DNA from: Chromatiaceae bacterium
GTDB taxonomy: Bacteria > Pseudomonadota > Gammaproteobacteria > DTRM01
Assembly: GCA_012965975.1 (NCBI GenBank)
Contig: DTRM01000071.1
Coordinates: 1 to 32,925 of the forward strand
DNA: 32,925 nt
Direction: 5' to 3'
The notes beneath the pieces were generated by a model. It worked only from the letters and a program-made list of their open reading frames with translations, made no database searches and had not been told where the DNA came from. The first letter of the stretch is position 1. Every line of letters starts with the position of its first letter. A program made the position numbers and the translations under genes. This document shows positions 21,801-31,177 of the stretch, piece after piece.

Positions 21801-22823
21801 TCAGCGAACCCCCCGGGCGAGTTTGGGTATGCCCGTTGTTAGTTGCACCAACTGGTCGAGCTGGTTCATCAATATCCCAGTGCGCTGATAGACTTCCGCG
21901 GCCGTTTTGGGTCCTGGATCAAAGGCTGGCACGGCGGGTTGCAAGCGATCATTGGATGCGTGCAGATAGCTCAGTTCCGAAACGATCAGCGATGACAGAT
22001 GGAATACACTGGCGGTAAAGTTCGAGCTGATGTCCAGATCGCTGGCATCGAGATCGAGAACCTGTGTATTACTATTTTGGGCAATCAAGCGAATACGCTC
22101 AAAGCACTGGGTGAGCCGTATCTGCATATCCGGGGGCGAGATGGTCAGGTTGGGCGTGTCGGCCTCCGGGATTCGATGCGTACCGGGGTACTGTGACAGT
22201 AATTTACTCGCATAGCCGATGGCTAGCGTGACCTGCGAAAAGACATCCCTCGGTTGGTCGGGATGATGCACGATCTGATTCAGAATACTGTTCGCTTCGA
22301 CCATGAGATTGAATGCGTCACTGAGCGTGCGGTCGGGTTGGGTTATCTCCGCATCCAGCGGCGGTGGTGTGATGCCAAGGGTTTCGCTCACCAGTTCGAT
22401 GCGGGTGCGAGACAGTTCAATCATTTCCAATACATCCGCTGCCACCACATCGATGCGTTTGGTCTTGGGCGCCAGTTGCCGCGTGTAGGTGATATCAAAC
22501 GCCAGTTGGTCCGACAGACGATAGAGGGTTTGCGCCTGAAACAGCATTTCACGGGGCTCGGCGTTGTCTACGTGGATTCGCGCCTTGGGCAGTTGCACGG
22601 GATTCAGTTGCTCAAGGATGTAGCGCAGATGGTGGGTAGCCATGGCTACCTCGACGTAGACATCCTTTGGCGTGATGTCATCGGTAGCGGCCCATGTGTT
22701 GGGTGCCCACAGGCTGGCCAGAACCGACAGCAGCAAACCCAGAAAGGCCGGGCCCGGATGTGGTCTATGGCTCAGAGAGTGTTCTTTTTGTAATGATTTG
22801 TTGAAAAAATACTGCACAATCAA
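21801..22823 (-). CDS. Uncharacterised exported protein, operonic with the GGDEF/EAL gene
   Basis: 340 aa; signal-peptide-like HPGPAFLGLLLSVLASLWAPNTWAA followed by a mostly helical soluble sequence; stop is separated by 1 nt from the ATG of the GGDEF/EAL gene (TGATATG). No family recognised; exact start uncertain. Confidence 0.8.
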   Translation of the reverse strand: MIVQYFFNKSLQKEHSLSHRPHPGPAFLGLLLSVLASLWAPNTWAATDDITPKDVYVEVAMATHHLRYILEQLNPVQLPKARIHVDNAEPREMLFQAQTLYRLSDQLAFDITYTRQLAPKTKRIDVVAADVLEMIELSRTRIELVSETLGITPPPLDAEITQPDRTLSDAFNLMVEANSILNQIVHHPDQPRDVFSQVTLAIGYASKLLSQYPGTHRIPEADTPNLTISPPDMQIRLTQCFERIRLIAQNSNTQVLDLDASDLDISSNFTASVFHLSSLIVSELSYLHASNDRLQPAVPAFDPGPKTAAEVYQRTGILMNQLDQLVQLTTGIPKLARGVR

Positions 22824-22941
22824 CCGCTTATATAATTGAGCGTGGTTTCACTTATCTAGCCCCGTACATCGGCCAAAAAGTCCTCAGGCTTTAGTTATAT
22901 TAGAGATACGCGTACCGCGCAGAATCCTCGAAAACCGGGTG

Positions 22942-23766
22942 TTAGCGCAGCAGCAGGGCGGGATCAATCCGGGTCTGGTTGAGGTACACGCTCCAGTGCA
23001 GGTGGGGGCCGGTGGCGCGGCCGGTCTGGCCGACGCGGCCGAGCATTTGTCCGCTCGACAGGTGGTCTCCGGTGGAGACCAAAACCTTGCTGAGGTGAGC
23101 GTAGGAGGAGAGCAAGCCCTGTCCATGATCAAGAAACACGGTGTTGCCCGAAAAGAACAGGTCTCCCGTCAATATCACCACGCCACCGAGGGGCGCGACC
23201 ACGGGTGATCCCTCAGCGGCCGCTATATCCAGTCCGCTGTGCGGCTTTCTCGCCTGCTCGTTGTAAAACCGCTTGAGGCCGAAGGCACTGCTGCGTCGGC
23301 CCTCGACCGGTAATTGTAACTCGAGGTCGGAGAAGGTCGTGTCGCGCCAAATTTTGCGCGCGTGACCGAGGCGTTCACTTTCCTTGCGGATGCGGTCATA
23401 GTCACGTTTTTCCGGGTTGACCTTGCGTTTGTCTTTGATCGTAATGTGTTGCTCCGGATAGTCTTTCGCGACGACCTGAAAGCGGCTTTGGACCTCGGCC
23501 TGTTGCGGGCGTTTCCATCCTAGATGATGTTCACCGGTGCTCGCATCCAGCGGGACACCAATCAGCGCAGTCCAGCGTCCTTCGTGTTCGGTAATGAGCA
23601 CCGGGTGTTTGCGGTAATGGGCAGTGGGGCGTGGTTCAGAGGATGCGTTCAGCGTGACAACGGCGATGCCACCGGGAACGGCTTGTGCGTTGGGTAGCCA
23701 TTGCGCGACGGCAGGTGCCGCGATCAGACTGTATAGTAGCGCTCCGACCATCCAGCGTTTAGTCAT
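22942..23766 (-). CDS. M23-family metallopeptidase (LytM/peptidoglycan endopeptidase-like), exported
   Basis: MTKRWMVGALLYSLIAAPAVAQ signal peptide; KPHSGLDIAAAEGSPVVAPLGGVVILTGDLFFSGNTVFLDHGQGLLSSYAHLSKVLVSTGDHLSSGQMLGRVGQTGRATGPHLHWSVYLN. Start ATG 23766 overlaps the xseA stop. Confidence 0.93.
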   Translation of the reverse strand: MTKRWMVGALLYSLIAAPAVAQWLPNAQAVPGGIAVVTLNASSEPRPTAHYRKHPVLITEHEGRWTALIGVPLDASTGEHHLGWKRPQQAEVQSRFQVVAKDYPEQHITIKDKRKVNPEKRDYDRIRKESERLGHARKIWRDTTFSDLELQLPVEGRRSSAFGLKRFYNEQARKPHSGLDIAAAEGSPVVAPLGGVVILTGDLFFSGNTVFLDHGQGLLSSYAHLSKVLVSTGDHLSSGQMLGRVGQTGRATGPHLHWSVYLNQTRIDPALLLR

Positions 23767-25108
23767 CGACGGTTTCCTCGACCCGACACAGCAATGAGCC
23801 GTTACCCAGCCGAGTGCGGATACGTTCACCGGTATTGACATCGGTGTGTTGCCTGATCACTTGATGCCGATCATTTTCAACAATGGCATAACCACGCGAC
23901 AGGGTAGCCAGCGGGCTGACCGCATTGAGCGTGGAACTGATCGCAGCGAGCTGACCACTCTTGCGATCAACGCAAATGCTGAGTGCGCGTTGCATGCGCG
24001 CCTTCAGCTCTCCTTGTGATTCCTTCAATACCGCCAGTTTTCGACGCGGAGTCTGCTGCATCAATCGCTGTAGCAAATGTTGGCGACTGAGTTTGGCTTG
24101 TGAGAGGGTGGATGCCCAGACCGAGCGCTGACGTTGATCCAGTTCATCAAGGCGCTGCGTCCAGTTCTGAATTTGTTGGCCCGGATGACGATTATGAATA
24201 CGCTTGCTTAGCCAGCCGAGCGTTTCGCTCTTGCGCTCGATGTGTTGTGTTAGCAGCGCGCTTATCCGGTTTTCGAATGACGAAATCTGCCCGAGCCACT
24301 CGGCTTGATCGGGACCCACTAACTCAGCGGCCGCCGACGGTGTTGCCGCGCGTTGATCGGCGACAAGATCGGCGATGGTGAAGTCTGTCTCGTGACCAAT
24401 GCCGCTGACGACCGGGATTGTGGAGGCATGGATCGCGCGCGCAACGATCTCTTCGTTGAATGCCCACAGATCCTCGAGTGAACCACCCCCGCGAGCGACA
24501 ATCAGAACCGAACATTCCGCGCGTTGGTTGGCCAGTTCGACGCAAGCGGCGATCTCAGCTGCGGCCCCGGCACCTTGTACCGCAGTGGGATAGATCAATA
24601 GTGGCAGACTCGGCGAGCGTCGTTGCAACACGCTGATAATGTCATGCAGTGCGGCACCGCTTGCCGAGGTGATGATGCCCACGCGTTCGGGCACAGGGGG
24701 CAGGGGCCGTTTGTGTTTTTCATCAAACAGGCCCTGCGCAGCCAGTGTCTTTTTTAGTTGTTCGAAAGCCAGTTGCAGCGCACCATCGCCAGCCGGCTGC
24801 ATGTCTTCAATAACCAGTTGAAAATCACCGCGCGCTTCATACAGACTGACACGGGCATGGGCGAGCACTTGCTGGCCATTTTCCGGTGTAAAATCGAGGC
24901 GTCGGTTGTTGCCGCGAAACATCGCACAGCGCACTTGGGCGCGCGCGTCTTTCAGACTGAAATAGATGTGCCCGGACGCGGGTCTCGCCAGATTGGATAT
25001 TTCTCCTTCAACCCAAGCGTAGGGCAAGGTGCCCTCGATCAGTTCCTTGATCTCGGCGTTGAGTGCCGAAATGGAGAAGATGGTTGTGGAGGCAGGAGGG
25101 GTTGGCAT
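23759..25108 (-). CDS. xseA: Exodeoxyribonuclease VII large subunit
   Basis: FSISALNAEIKELIEGTLPYAWVEGEISNLARPASGHIYFSLKDARAQVRCAMF, VGIITSASGAALHDI, IVARGGGSLEDLWAFNEE, SGIGHETDFTIADLVADQRAATPSAAAELV. Confidence 0.97.
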   Translation of the reverse strand: MPTPPASTTIFSISALNAEIKELIEGTLPYAWVEGEISNLARPASGHIYFSLKDARAQVRCAMFRGNNRRLDFTPENGQQVLAHARVSLYEARGDFQLVIEDMQPAGDGALQLAFEQLKKTLAAQGLFDEKHKRPLPPVPERVGIITSASGAALHDIISVLQRRSPSLPLLIYPTAVQGAGAAAEIAACVELANQRAECSVLIVARGGGSLEDLWAFNEEIVARAIHASTIPVVSGIGHETDFTIADLVADQRAATPSAAAELVGPDQAEWLGQISSFENRISALLTQHIERKSETLGWLSKRIHNRHPGQQIQNWTQRLDELDQRQRSVWASTLSQAKLSRQHLLQRLMQQTPRRKLAVLKESQGELKARMQRALSICVDRKSGQLAAISSTLNAVSPLATLSRGYAIVENDRHQVIRQHTDVNTGERIRTRLGNGSLLCRVEETVDD

Positions 25109-25209
25109 GGAGCCAACAATAAAAGATTGTTGCGGTCAGGTCTATGCGGCGGATCTTTTCCTGTTGATTTAGCACTGGGATTACGTGCCATTAGATGGGC
25201 GTCGCTCTT

Positions 25210-25248
25210 TCGCATCCCTGCGACCGCGGCGTACCTACATCCTGTAGG
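25210..25248. repeat. Tandem short palindromes (REP-like element)
   Basis: TCGCA-TCCC-TGCGA (25210-25223) and CCTACA-TCC-TGTAGG (25234-25248) separated by 10 nt. Confidence 0.5.
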
Positions 25249-25253
25249 CAAAA

Positions 25254-25277
25254 AAAGGCCGGCAAACGCCGACCTTT
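25254..25277 (-). terminator. Rho-independent terminator for the minus-strand lipoprotein gene
   Basis: Minus strand AAAGGTCGGC-GTTT-GCCGGCCTTTTTTT: 10-bp stem with one G-U, followed by T run; just downstream of the stop at 25296. Confidence 0.75.
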
Positions 25278-25295
25278 CTCTGTCTTAAGCTAAGG

Positions 25296-25619
25296 CTATT
25301 TCAAATAGCTTGGATGGCCGGCATTTTTCTCTGCCATGGCCTGATCGTGGCCCGCATTGCCCTGCCATTCAGCCTTTTTCGCTAGCTTGATGGCACCGGC
25401 AAAATCACCGCCTTTGGCTGCGGCATCCGCTTTTTTCAGGAACTTGCCAATGTCGCGCCATTCGCCACCCACGGATTTGGCTTTGGTCTGTGCGGCCTTG
25501 GCGGCGGCAACGGCCATGTTATAACCCGCCTGATCGGCCTTGCCACTGCCGGCCGTTGCGCAACCCGCAGACAGCGCAGCAGTCAGAATCAAGGAACCTA
25601 CGAAAGAAAGTTTTTGCAT
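25296..25619 (-). CDS. Small lipoprotein resembling SoxXA-binding proteins (SoxK-like)
   Basis: Start at ATG 25619 with AAGGAG upstream; MQKLSFVGSLILTAALSAGCATAG lipobox; body AAKAAQTKAKSVGGEWRDIGKFLKKADAAAKGGDFAGAIKLAKKAEWQGNAGHDQAMAEKNAGHPSYL resembles SoxXA-binding proteins by recollection. Confidence 0.6.
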   Translation of the reverse strand: MQKLSFVGSLILTAALSAGCATAGSGKADQAGYNMAVAAAKAAQTKAKSVGGEWRDIGKFLKKADAAAKGGDFAGAIKLAKKAEWQGNAGHDQAMAEKNAGHPSYLK

Positions 25620-25904
25620 GTTGGGTATTCTCCTTAAGTATTGGTGTTTTCTTATAATGGGTAGCAGCCCTGAGGCTGGGGGATTGTCCGTCAATACGAC
25701 GTGCAACGTATGTGTCGAATTTATAGTTATTGGACGCATTGTGTCAAATTTGATTCCAATATTATAGACAGTTTTACCCCAATTGGTCCCCGGTCAGAGG
25801 CCGAAATCGACCCGCATCGAGTTATTTTATTGCTTTCAAAGGCTTACCCACCCAAAAATATCACGGTTTGGTAGCTCATTCATGACGAAAATCCGATTAA
25901 ATGG

Positions 25905-25933
25905 TTTACCCGAAACCCTCCAAATTCTATAAT
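25905..25933 (+). promoter_or_regulatory. Candidate sigma-70 promoter of guaB
   Basis: TTTACC (25905-25910), 17-nt spacer, TATAAT (25928-25933), 37 bp upstream of the guaB ATG. Confidence 0.65.
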
Positions 25934-25969
25934 CGATCGATTCAATTCTGCTTGGAGCAAATCCGCCGT

Positions 25970-27439
25970 ATGAGAATCATTGAGGAAGCCCTCACCTTCG
26001 ACGATGTTCTGTTAATCCCCGCCCATTCTACGGTGTTGCCACGCGAGGTTGATCTCGTTACCCAGCTCACCACCGATATTCAGCTCAATATCCCGATGCT
26101 GTCTGCGGCCATGGATACGGTGACGGAGTCGAGGCTCGCTATTGCCCTGGCTCAGGAAGGTGGCGTTGGCATTATCCACAAGAACATGACCAACGAGGCG
26201 CAGGCCAAGGAAGTTCGCCAAGTCAAACGATTTGAAAGCGGTGTGGTGGGCGATCCGATTACGGTGCCGCCCACCATGTCAATTCAAGAGGTGATGGAAC
26301 TCACTCGTTCCAGCAATATTTCGGGTGTTCCAGTGGTGGATGGCGAGGAACTTGTCGGTATCGTCACCAGTCGTGATTTGCGGTTTGAAAAGCGTTACGA
26401 CGAGCCGGTTTCCACGGTGATGACACCGAAGGATCGTCTGGTCACGGTACGTGAAGGCGCAGGCAAGAAGGAAGTGATCAGTCTGTTGCAGGAGCACCGT
26501 ATTGAAAAGGTGTTGGTGGTCGATGATGGGTTTCATCTGCGTGGGATGATCACCGTCAAGGACATCCAGAAGGCCAAAGATAATCCGAACGCCTGCAAGG
26601 ATGATTTAGGTCGCTTGCGAGTGGGTGCGGCAGTGGGTACCGGCGAAGGCACGGAAGAACGTATCGAGGCATTGGCCGAAGCCGGTGTCGATGTGGTCGT
26701 AGTGGACACGGCGCACGGTCATTCTCAAGGTGTGCTTGATCGAGTCAAATGGGTGGCAAAACACTTTCCTGAACTGCAAATGATTGGTGGTAACATCGCG
26801 ACCGCAGCAGGCGCCAGAGCACTAGTGGATGCAGGCGCACACGCAGTCAAGGTAGGCATTGGCCCGGGCTCAATCTGTACCACACGCATTGTCACCGGTA
26901 TCGGCGTTCCGCAAATAACGGCGATCGCCAACGTCGCTGACGAACTCAGAAAAAGCGGCATCCCATTGATTGCCGACGGCGGCATTCGCTATTCCGGTGA
27001 TATAGCCAAGGCACTGGCTGCGGGTGCCTACAGTATTATGGTGGGTAGCCTGCTCGCCGGTACGGAAGAAGCACCGGGTGAGGTTGAGCTTTACCAGGGA
27101 CGTTCCTACAAGTCATACCGAGGTATGGGCTCAATGGGTGCGATGACCGCGAAGGAAGGTTCCAGTGATCGTTATTTTCAGGACAAGACCTCCGATGCGG
27201 AGAAACTCGTGCCTGAGGGTATCGAAGGTCGCGTACCTTACAAGGGTTCCATGTTGACCATCGTGCATCAAATGCTAGGCGGTATCCGCGCCAGCATGGG
27301 CTACACCGGTTGTAAAGATATGGCAGAGATGCGCAGCAAGCCAGAATTCGTAAAAGTTTCCGGCGCAGGTATGTCAGAAAGCCATGTGCACGATGTCACC
27401 ATCACCAAGGAAGCTCCAAACTATCGTCCGCGCAGTTAA
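25970..27439 (+). CDS. guaB: Inosine-5'-monophosphate dehydrogenase
   Basis: [32 protein letters not shown] domains; [41 protein letters not shown]. Start at 25970 (ORF-track start lies in the promoter). Confidence 0.98.
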   Translation: MRIIEEALTFDDVLLIPAHSTVLPREVDLVTQLTTDIQLNIPMLSAAMDTVTESRLAIALAQEGGVGIIHKNMTNEAQAKEVRQVKRFESGVVGDPITVPPTMSIQEVMELTRSSNISGVPVVDGEELVGIVTSRDLRFEKRYDEPVSTVMTPKDRLVTVREGAGKKEVISLLQEHRIEKVLVVDDGFHLRGMITVKDIQKAKDNPNACKDDLGRLRVGAAVGTGEGTEERIEALAEAGVDVVVVDTAHGHSQGVLDRVKWVAKHFPELQMIGGNIATAAGARALVDAGAHAVKVGIGPGSICTTRIVTGIGVPQITAIANVADELRKSGIPLIADGGIRYSGDIAKALAAGAYSIMVGSLLAGTEEAPGEVELYQGRSYKSYRGMGSMGAMTAKEGSSDRYFQDKTSDAEKLVPEGIEGRVPYKGSMLTIVHQMLGGIRASMGYTGCKDMAEMRSKPEFVKVSGAGMSESHVHDVTITKEAPNYRPRS

Positions 27440-27517
27440 TGGATCGGTTGGAGGAGAAACCATTTGGTCGTCAGCACCCAAACCCGTGGGACGCCGTGAA
27501 TACATCCCTGGCCGCTT

Positions 27518-27587
27518 TACGCCGCCCTTGCATAGGCATGTGCGGCGTAGGCTTGACGGCAGCATCGCTGCTGACGGCCAAATGGCC
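27518..27587. repeat. Cluster of three palindromes in the guaB-guaA spacer (REP-like)
   Basis: TACGCCGC(27518-27525)...GCGGCGTA(27542-27549); GCAGC-ATC-GCTGC (27559-27571); GGCCA-AA-TGGCC (27576-27587). Confidence 0.5.
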
Positions 27588-27622
27588 TTACCTATTTAAA
27601 TTTTTGTTTCGCAGGATTTTTA

Positions 27623-29197
27623 ATGTCTGATATTCATGCTGATCGCATTCTGATTCTCGATTTCGGGTCCCAGTATACGCAACTGATAGCCCGTCGTGTG
27701 CGCGAGGCTGGCATCTACTGTGAGATTCATCCTAACGACATGGCCGTGGATGCGTTGACGTCCTTTTCGGCAAGCGGTGTTATTTTATCGGGTGGTCCGG
27801 AAACGGTGTTGGGTGATGATACGTTGAGAGCGCCCGACGAAGTGTTTGGACTGGGCGTTCCAGTATTAGGTATCTGTTACGGCATGCAAACCATGGCGGC
27901 GCAACTTGGTGGTGAAGTCGAGGCGTCAGCCAAACGTGAGTTTGGTTATGCCCAAGTTCGTGCACGTGGTCATTCAGCACTGTTGAAAGATATCGAAGAC
28001 CATACCAGCGACGAGGGTTACGGTCTGCTGGATGTGTGGATGAGTCACGGCGATCGTATTTCTGCGTTGCCCGATGGGTTCACGGTGATCGCCAGTACCG
28101 ACAGTGCACCACTGGCTGGAATGGCCGATGAGTCGCGTCGCTTCTACGCTTTACAGTTTCACCCCGAGGTCACGCATACGTTGCAAGGTCAGCGTATTCT
28201 TGAACGGTTTGTGCACGACATCTGTGGTTGCGGCAGCCTCTGGTCGCCCGGCAGTATTATTGATGACAGCATCGCCAGAATTGGTAAACAAGTAGGTGAT
28301 GGCAAGGTCTTGTTGGGCCTGTCCGGTGGCGTGGATTCCTCGGTGGTTGCGGCGATGTTGCAGCGCGCGATTGGCGATCGCCTGACCTGTGTGTTTGTCG
28401 ATAATGGTTTATTGCGCTTGGATGAAGGGGATCAGGTTATGGCCACCTTCGCCGAGCACATGGGCGTCAAGGTGATTCGAGTGGACGCGGAAGATCGTTT
28501 TCTGAACGCATTGGCGGGTGAGGCCGATCCTGAGAAAAAGCGCAAAATCATCGGTAATCTTTTTATAAAGATTTTTGAAGAGGAATCGGAAAAACTCACC
28601 GGCATCGATTTCCTTGCACAAGGCACTATTTATCCGGATGTGATTGAATCCGCCGCATCCTCCACCGGCAAGGCCAAGGTCATCAAGTCGCACCACAATG
28701 TGGGTGGTCTGCCCGAGCACATGACACTCGAATTGGTTGAGCCGCTACGCGAGTTGTTTAAGGATGAAGTGCGCAAGATTGGTGTGGAGTTGGGTTTGCC
28801 TCACGACATGGTCTATCGGCACCCATTCCCAGGCCCCGGTCTTGGGGTGCGGATCCTGGGTCAGGTCAAAAAGGAGTACGCCGATTTATTGCGTCAGGCC
28901 GATGCGATATTCATGGAGGAATTGCACGCCCACGATCTCTATCACAAGGTCAGTCAGGCCTTCGCCGTGTTTCTGCCCGTACGTTCCGTCGGCGTGATGG
29001 GCGACGGTCGGCGCTATGACTACGTGGTCGCGTTAAGAGCAGTGGAAACCATCGACTTCATGACGGCGCGTTGGGCACATCTGCCGTATGACTTTCTGGA
29101 TCTGATGTCGCGGCGCATTATCAACGAAATCGACGGTATCGCCCGCGTGACCTACGATATCTCCGGCAAGCCACCGGCCACGATTGAGTGGGAATAA
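27623..29197 (+). CDS. guaA: GMP synthase (glutamine-hydrolysing)
   Basis: [77 protein letters not shown]-terminal PPATIEWE. Confidence 0.99.
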   Translation: MSDIHADRILILDFGSQYTQLIARRVREAGIYCEIHPNDMAVDALTSFSASGVILSGGPETVLGDDTLRAPDEVFGLGVPVLGICYGMQTMAAQLGGEVEASAKREFGYAQVRARGHSALLKDIEDHTSDEGYGLLDVWMSHGDRISALPDGFTVIASTDSAPLAGMADESRRFYALQFHPEVTHTLQGQRILERFVHDICGCGSLWSPGSIIDDSIARIGKQVGDGKVLLGLSGGVDSSVVAAMLQRAIGDRLTCVFVDNGLLRLDEGDQVMATFAEHMGVKVIRVDAEDRFLNALAGEADPEKKRKIIGNLFIKIFEEESEKLTGIDFLAQGTIYPDVIESAASSTGKAKVIKSHHNVGGLPEHMTLELVEPLRELFKDEVRKIGVELGLPHDMVYRHPFPGPGLGVRILGQVKKEYADLLRQADAIFMEELHAHDLYHKVSQAFAVFLPVRSVGVMGDGRRYDYVVALRAVETIDFMTARWAHLPYDFLDLMSRRIINEIDGIARVTYDISGKPPATIEWE

Positions 29198-29216
29198 GCT
29201 GACTGCTTGGTGAACT

Positions 29217-29663
29217 ATGGATGACCACACGTGGATGGCTCGCGCACTCGAACTCGCGGAACAGGCAGGTCGTGAAGGTGAAGTCCCCGTTGGGGCGCTG
29301 GTGGTTCAGGACCATGAAATCATTGGTGAGGGTTGGAATTCACCCATAGTTCGCCATGATCCAACCGCGCATGCCGAGGTCTGCGCGCTGCGAGCAGCGG
29401 GTGAAACGATTGGCAATTACCGCCTGACCGGCGCAAGTCTGTTCGTTACATTAGAACCCTGTGTGATGTGTCTGGGCGCAATTATTCATGCCCGTATTGC
29501 GCGTGTCGTGTTCGCGGCATCCGATCCCAAGCGCGGCGCAGCGGGTGGTGTAATGCGATTGTTGGAGAACTACCCCGCGAATCACTTGCCCGAGGTTTCG
29601 GGTGGCTTGATGGCTGCAGAAAGTGGAGATATATTGCGCGAGTTTTTTCGCCAACGTCGATAG
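29217..29663 (+). CDS. tadA: tRNA-specific adenosine deaminase
   Basis: DPTAHAEVCALRAAGE and LEPCVMCLGAIIHARIARVVFAASDPKRGAAGG deaminase motifs. Confidence 0.97.
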   Translation: MDDHTWMARALELAEQAGREGEVPVGALVVQDHEIIGEGWNSPIVRHDPTAHAEVCALRAAGETIGNYRLTGASLFVTLEPCVMCLGAIIHARIARVVFAASDPKRGAAGGVMRLLENYPANHLPEVSGGLMAAESGDILREFFRQRR

Positions 29664-29684
29664 AAGATAGAAGTCGGTGTGTTG

Positions 29685-31094
29685 CTAGAGCGCTGGTGAC
29701 AGGGCAGGATAGCTGAACTCTGACTCCTCTTCCGGCTCTGCATATTGCTGGACAGTCCAAGTCAAGATGTCGTGATAGCTGCGAATGTTGTCAACATAGC
29801 GCACCGATTCGCGCCCTCTGGCATAGCCATACCGGGTTTTCTTGTACCACTTCTTCTGGTTCAACAGAGGCAATGACTTCTTCACGTCCACCCAGAGATC
29901 GGGGTTGTTACCGCCAGCTTGGGTGAGTCGGCGGGCATCTTCCAAATGCCCAAAACCAATATTGTAGGCAGCCAGCGCCATCCAGGTTCGATCCGGTTCC
30001 TGAATCCGTTGCGGGATCTTGTTTTTAACCCGCGCGAAGTAACGCGCACCGCCATGAATACTTTGAATGGGATCCGTACGTTTCTTGACCCCCATCTGCT
30101 TCGCCGTTGCCTGCGTTAGCATCATGATGCCGCGAACCCCCGTGGGCGACACCGCCTTTGGATTCCAGTGTGATTCTTGATATCCGATGGCGGCGAGTAG
30201 ACGCCAGTCGAGTTCATTCGTTTTCGCGGCTTTCACAAACTCCGGCTGGTACGGAATGAGTCGCGAGAACATATCGCGGCGAAAGGCACGTCGATCAACA
30301 TAGTTGAACTGCTCCGCATGGCCATAATGGCGCTCAATGAGATGGGCAAGCTCGCCGGAGTCCTGTATGTCTTTGAGAAAGGTTTGTGCGGCGTCATAGA
30401 GTGACGTGTCTTTGCCTTTGCGGAAGGCCCAGCCCAACGGTTCCGGGTCAGTGAGATCAAAGGCAACGCGTAGTTCCGGGTAGTAGTTTCTGTGTAGTGC
30501 CACCTCGTTGGAATCTGCAACCGTATAGTCAATCAGACGCTCCTTCAATAGAAAGATTAAGTCCTCAATTCCATGGTCGGAATTCTCGGTCCAGCCAAGC
30601 GAGGGGAGACCTCTTTTTTTGCGCTGAAGATTTTCAACATGACTGCTACCGGCCACGACTTCGAGTGTGTAGCCCTCAAGATCGGCAAGGGTTTTTGGAT
30701 GCGGAATTCCCTTGAAGTACAGTAATTGTTGGGTAATCTGCTGATAACTGGTTGTAAACCGCACCCGTTTTTTACGAGCCTCGGTAATGGTCAGTCCTGC
30801 GGCCGCAAAATCCGCTTCACCGGCAGAGATGGTGGGGAGGATAGTTTCGAATGAATTCGGGACGATAAACTCGACCTCGACGTCGAGAGACTCGGCAAAA
30901 CGCGACACCAGATCGTACTCAAATCCGGCTGGCCCCTCGACACCCTCGTAGTAGGTAGTGGGGCTATTGCGGGTCATAATCAGAAGGTTGCCGCGCAGGT
31001 GTACCTGATCAAGCAGAGGCAGTTCTCGCGCGCTTTCGCAGCCGCCAAGCAGCAGGACGGTAAGGATCAGGGATAAACGAAGAGGCAAAGTCAT
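29685..31094 (-). CDS. mltF: Membrane-bound lytic murein transglycosylase F
   Basis: Lipoprotein signal (LLLGGC); solute-binding-like N-terminal domain (GFEYDLVSRFAESLDVEVEF) plus SLT domain (LLAAIGYQESHWNPKAVSPTGVRGIMMLTQATAKQMG). Confidence 0.95.
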   Translation of the reverse strand: MTLPLRLSLILTVLLLGGCESARELPLLDQVHLRGNLLIMTRNSPTTYYEGVEGPAGFEYDLVSRFAESLDVEVEFIVPNSFETILPTISAGEADFAAAGLTITEARKKRVRFTTSYQQITQQLLYFKGIPHPKTLADLEGYTLEVVAGSSHVENLQRKKRGLPSLGWTENSDHGIEDLIFLLKERLIDYTVADSNEVALHRNYYPELRVAFDLTDPEPLGWAFRKGKDTSLYDAAQTFLKDIQDSGELAHLIERHYGHAEQFNYVDRRAFRRDMFSRLIPYQPEFVKAAKTNELDWRLLAAIGYQESHWNPKAVSPTGVRGIMMLTQATAKQMGVKKRTDPIQSIHGGARYFARVKNKIPQRIQEPDRTWMALAAYNIGFGHLEDARRLTQAGGNNPDLWVDVKKSLPLLNQKKWYKKTRYGYARGRESVRYVDNIRSYHDILTWTVQQYAEPEEESEFSYPALSPAL

Positions 31095-31158
31095 CTGTAC
31101 AAGTGTACCCGTTACCAGGATTTTTCCCTACCCGATGCGGATAGTTTAGAATAGTCCT

Positions 31159-31174
31159 TTCCGGACATCCGGAA
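31159..31174. repeat. 16-nt perfect palindrome immediately 5' of the tRNA gene
   Basis: TTCCGGA-CA-TCCGGAA, ending 3 nt before mature tRNA position 1. Confidence 0.6.
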
Positions 31175-31177
31175 TCT

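Noticed and set aside
25740-25900. Possible purine riboswitch or PurR operator upstream of guaB
   Set aside because: No recognisable purine aptamer junction or ACGCAAACGTTTTCGT-like operator; only a plain sigma-70-like promoter is supported.
26173-26181. TTATCCACA, a perfect DnaA-box consensus
   Set aside because: Single 9-mer inside the conserved guaB coding sequence with no cluster or AT-rich unwinding region; chance occurrence.
28374-28383. GCGATCGC (HIP1-like palindrome)
   Set aside because: One copy noticed in this window, inside guaA; no sign of over-representation.
31097-31108. GTACA-AG-TGTAC palindrome upstream of mltF
   Set aside because: Short (5-bp arms) and isolated; too weak to call an operator without comparative data.
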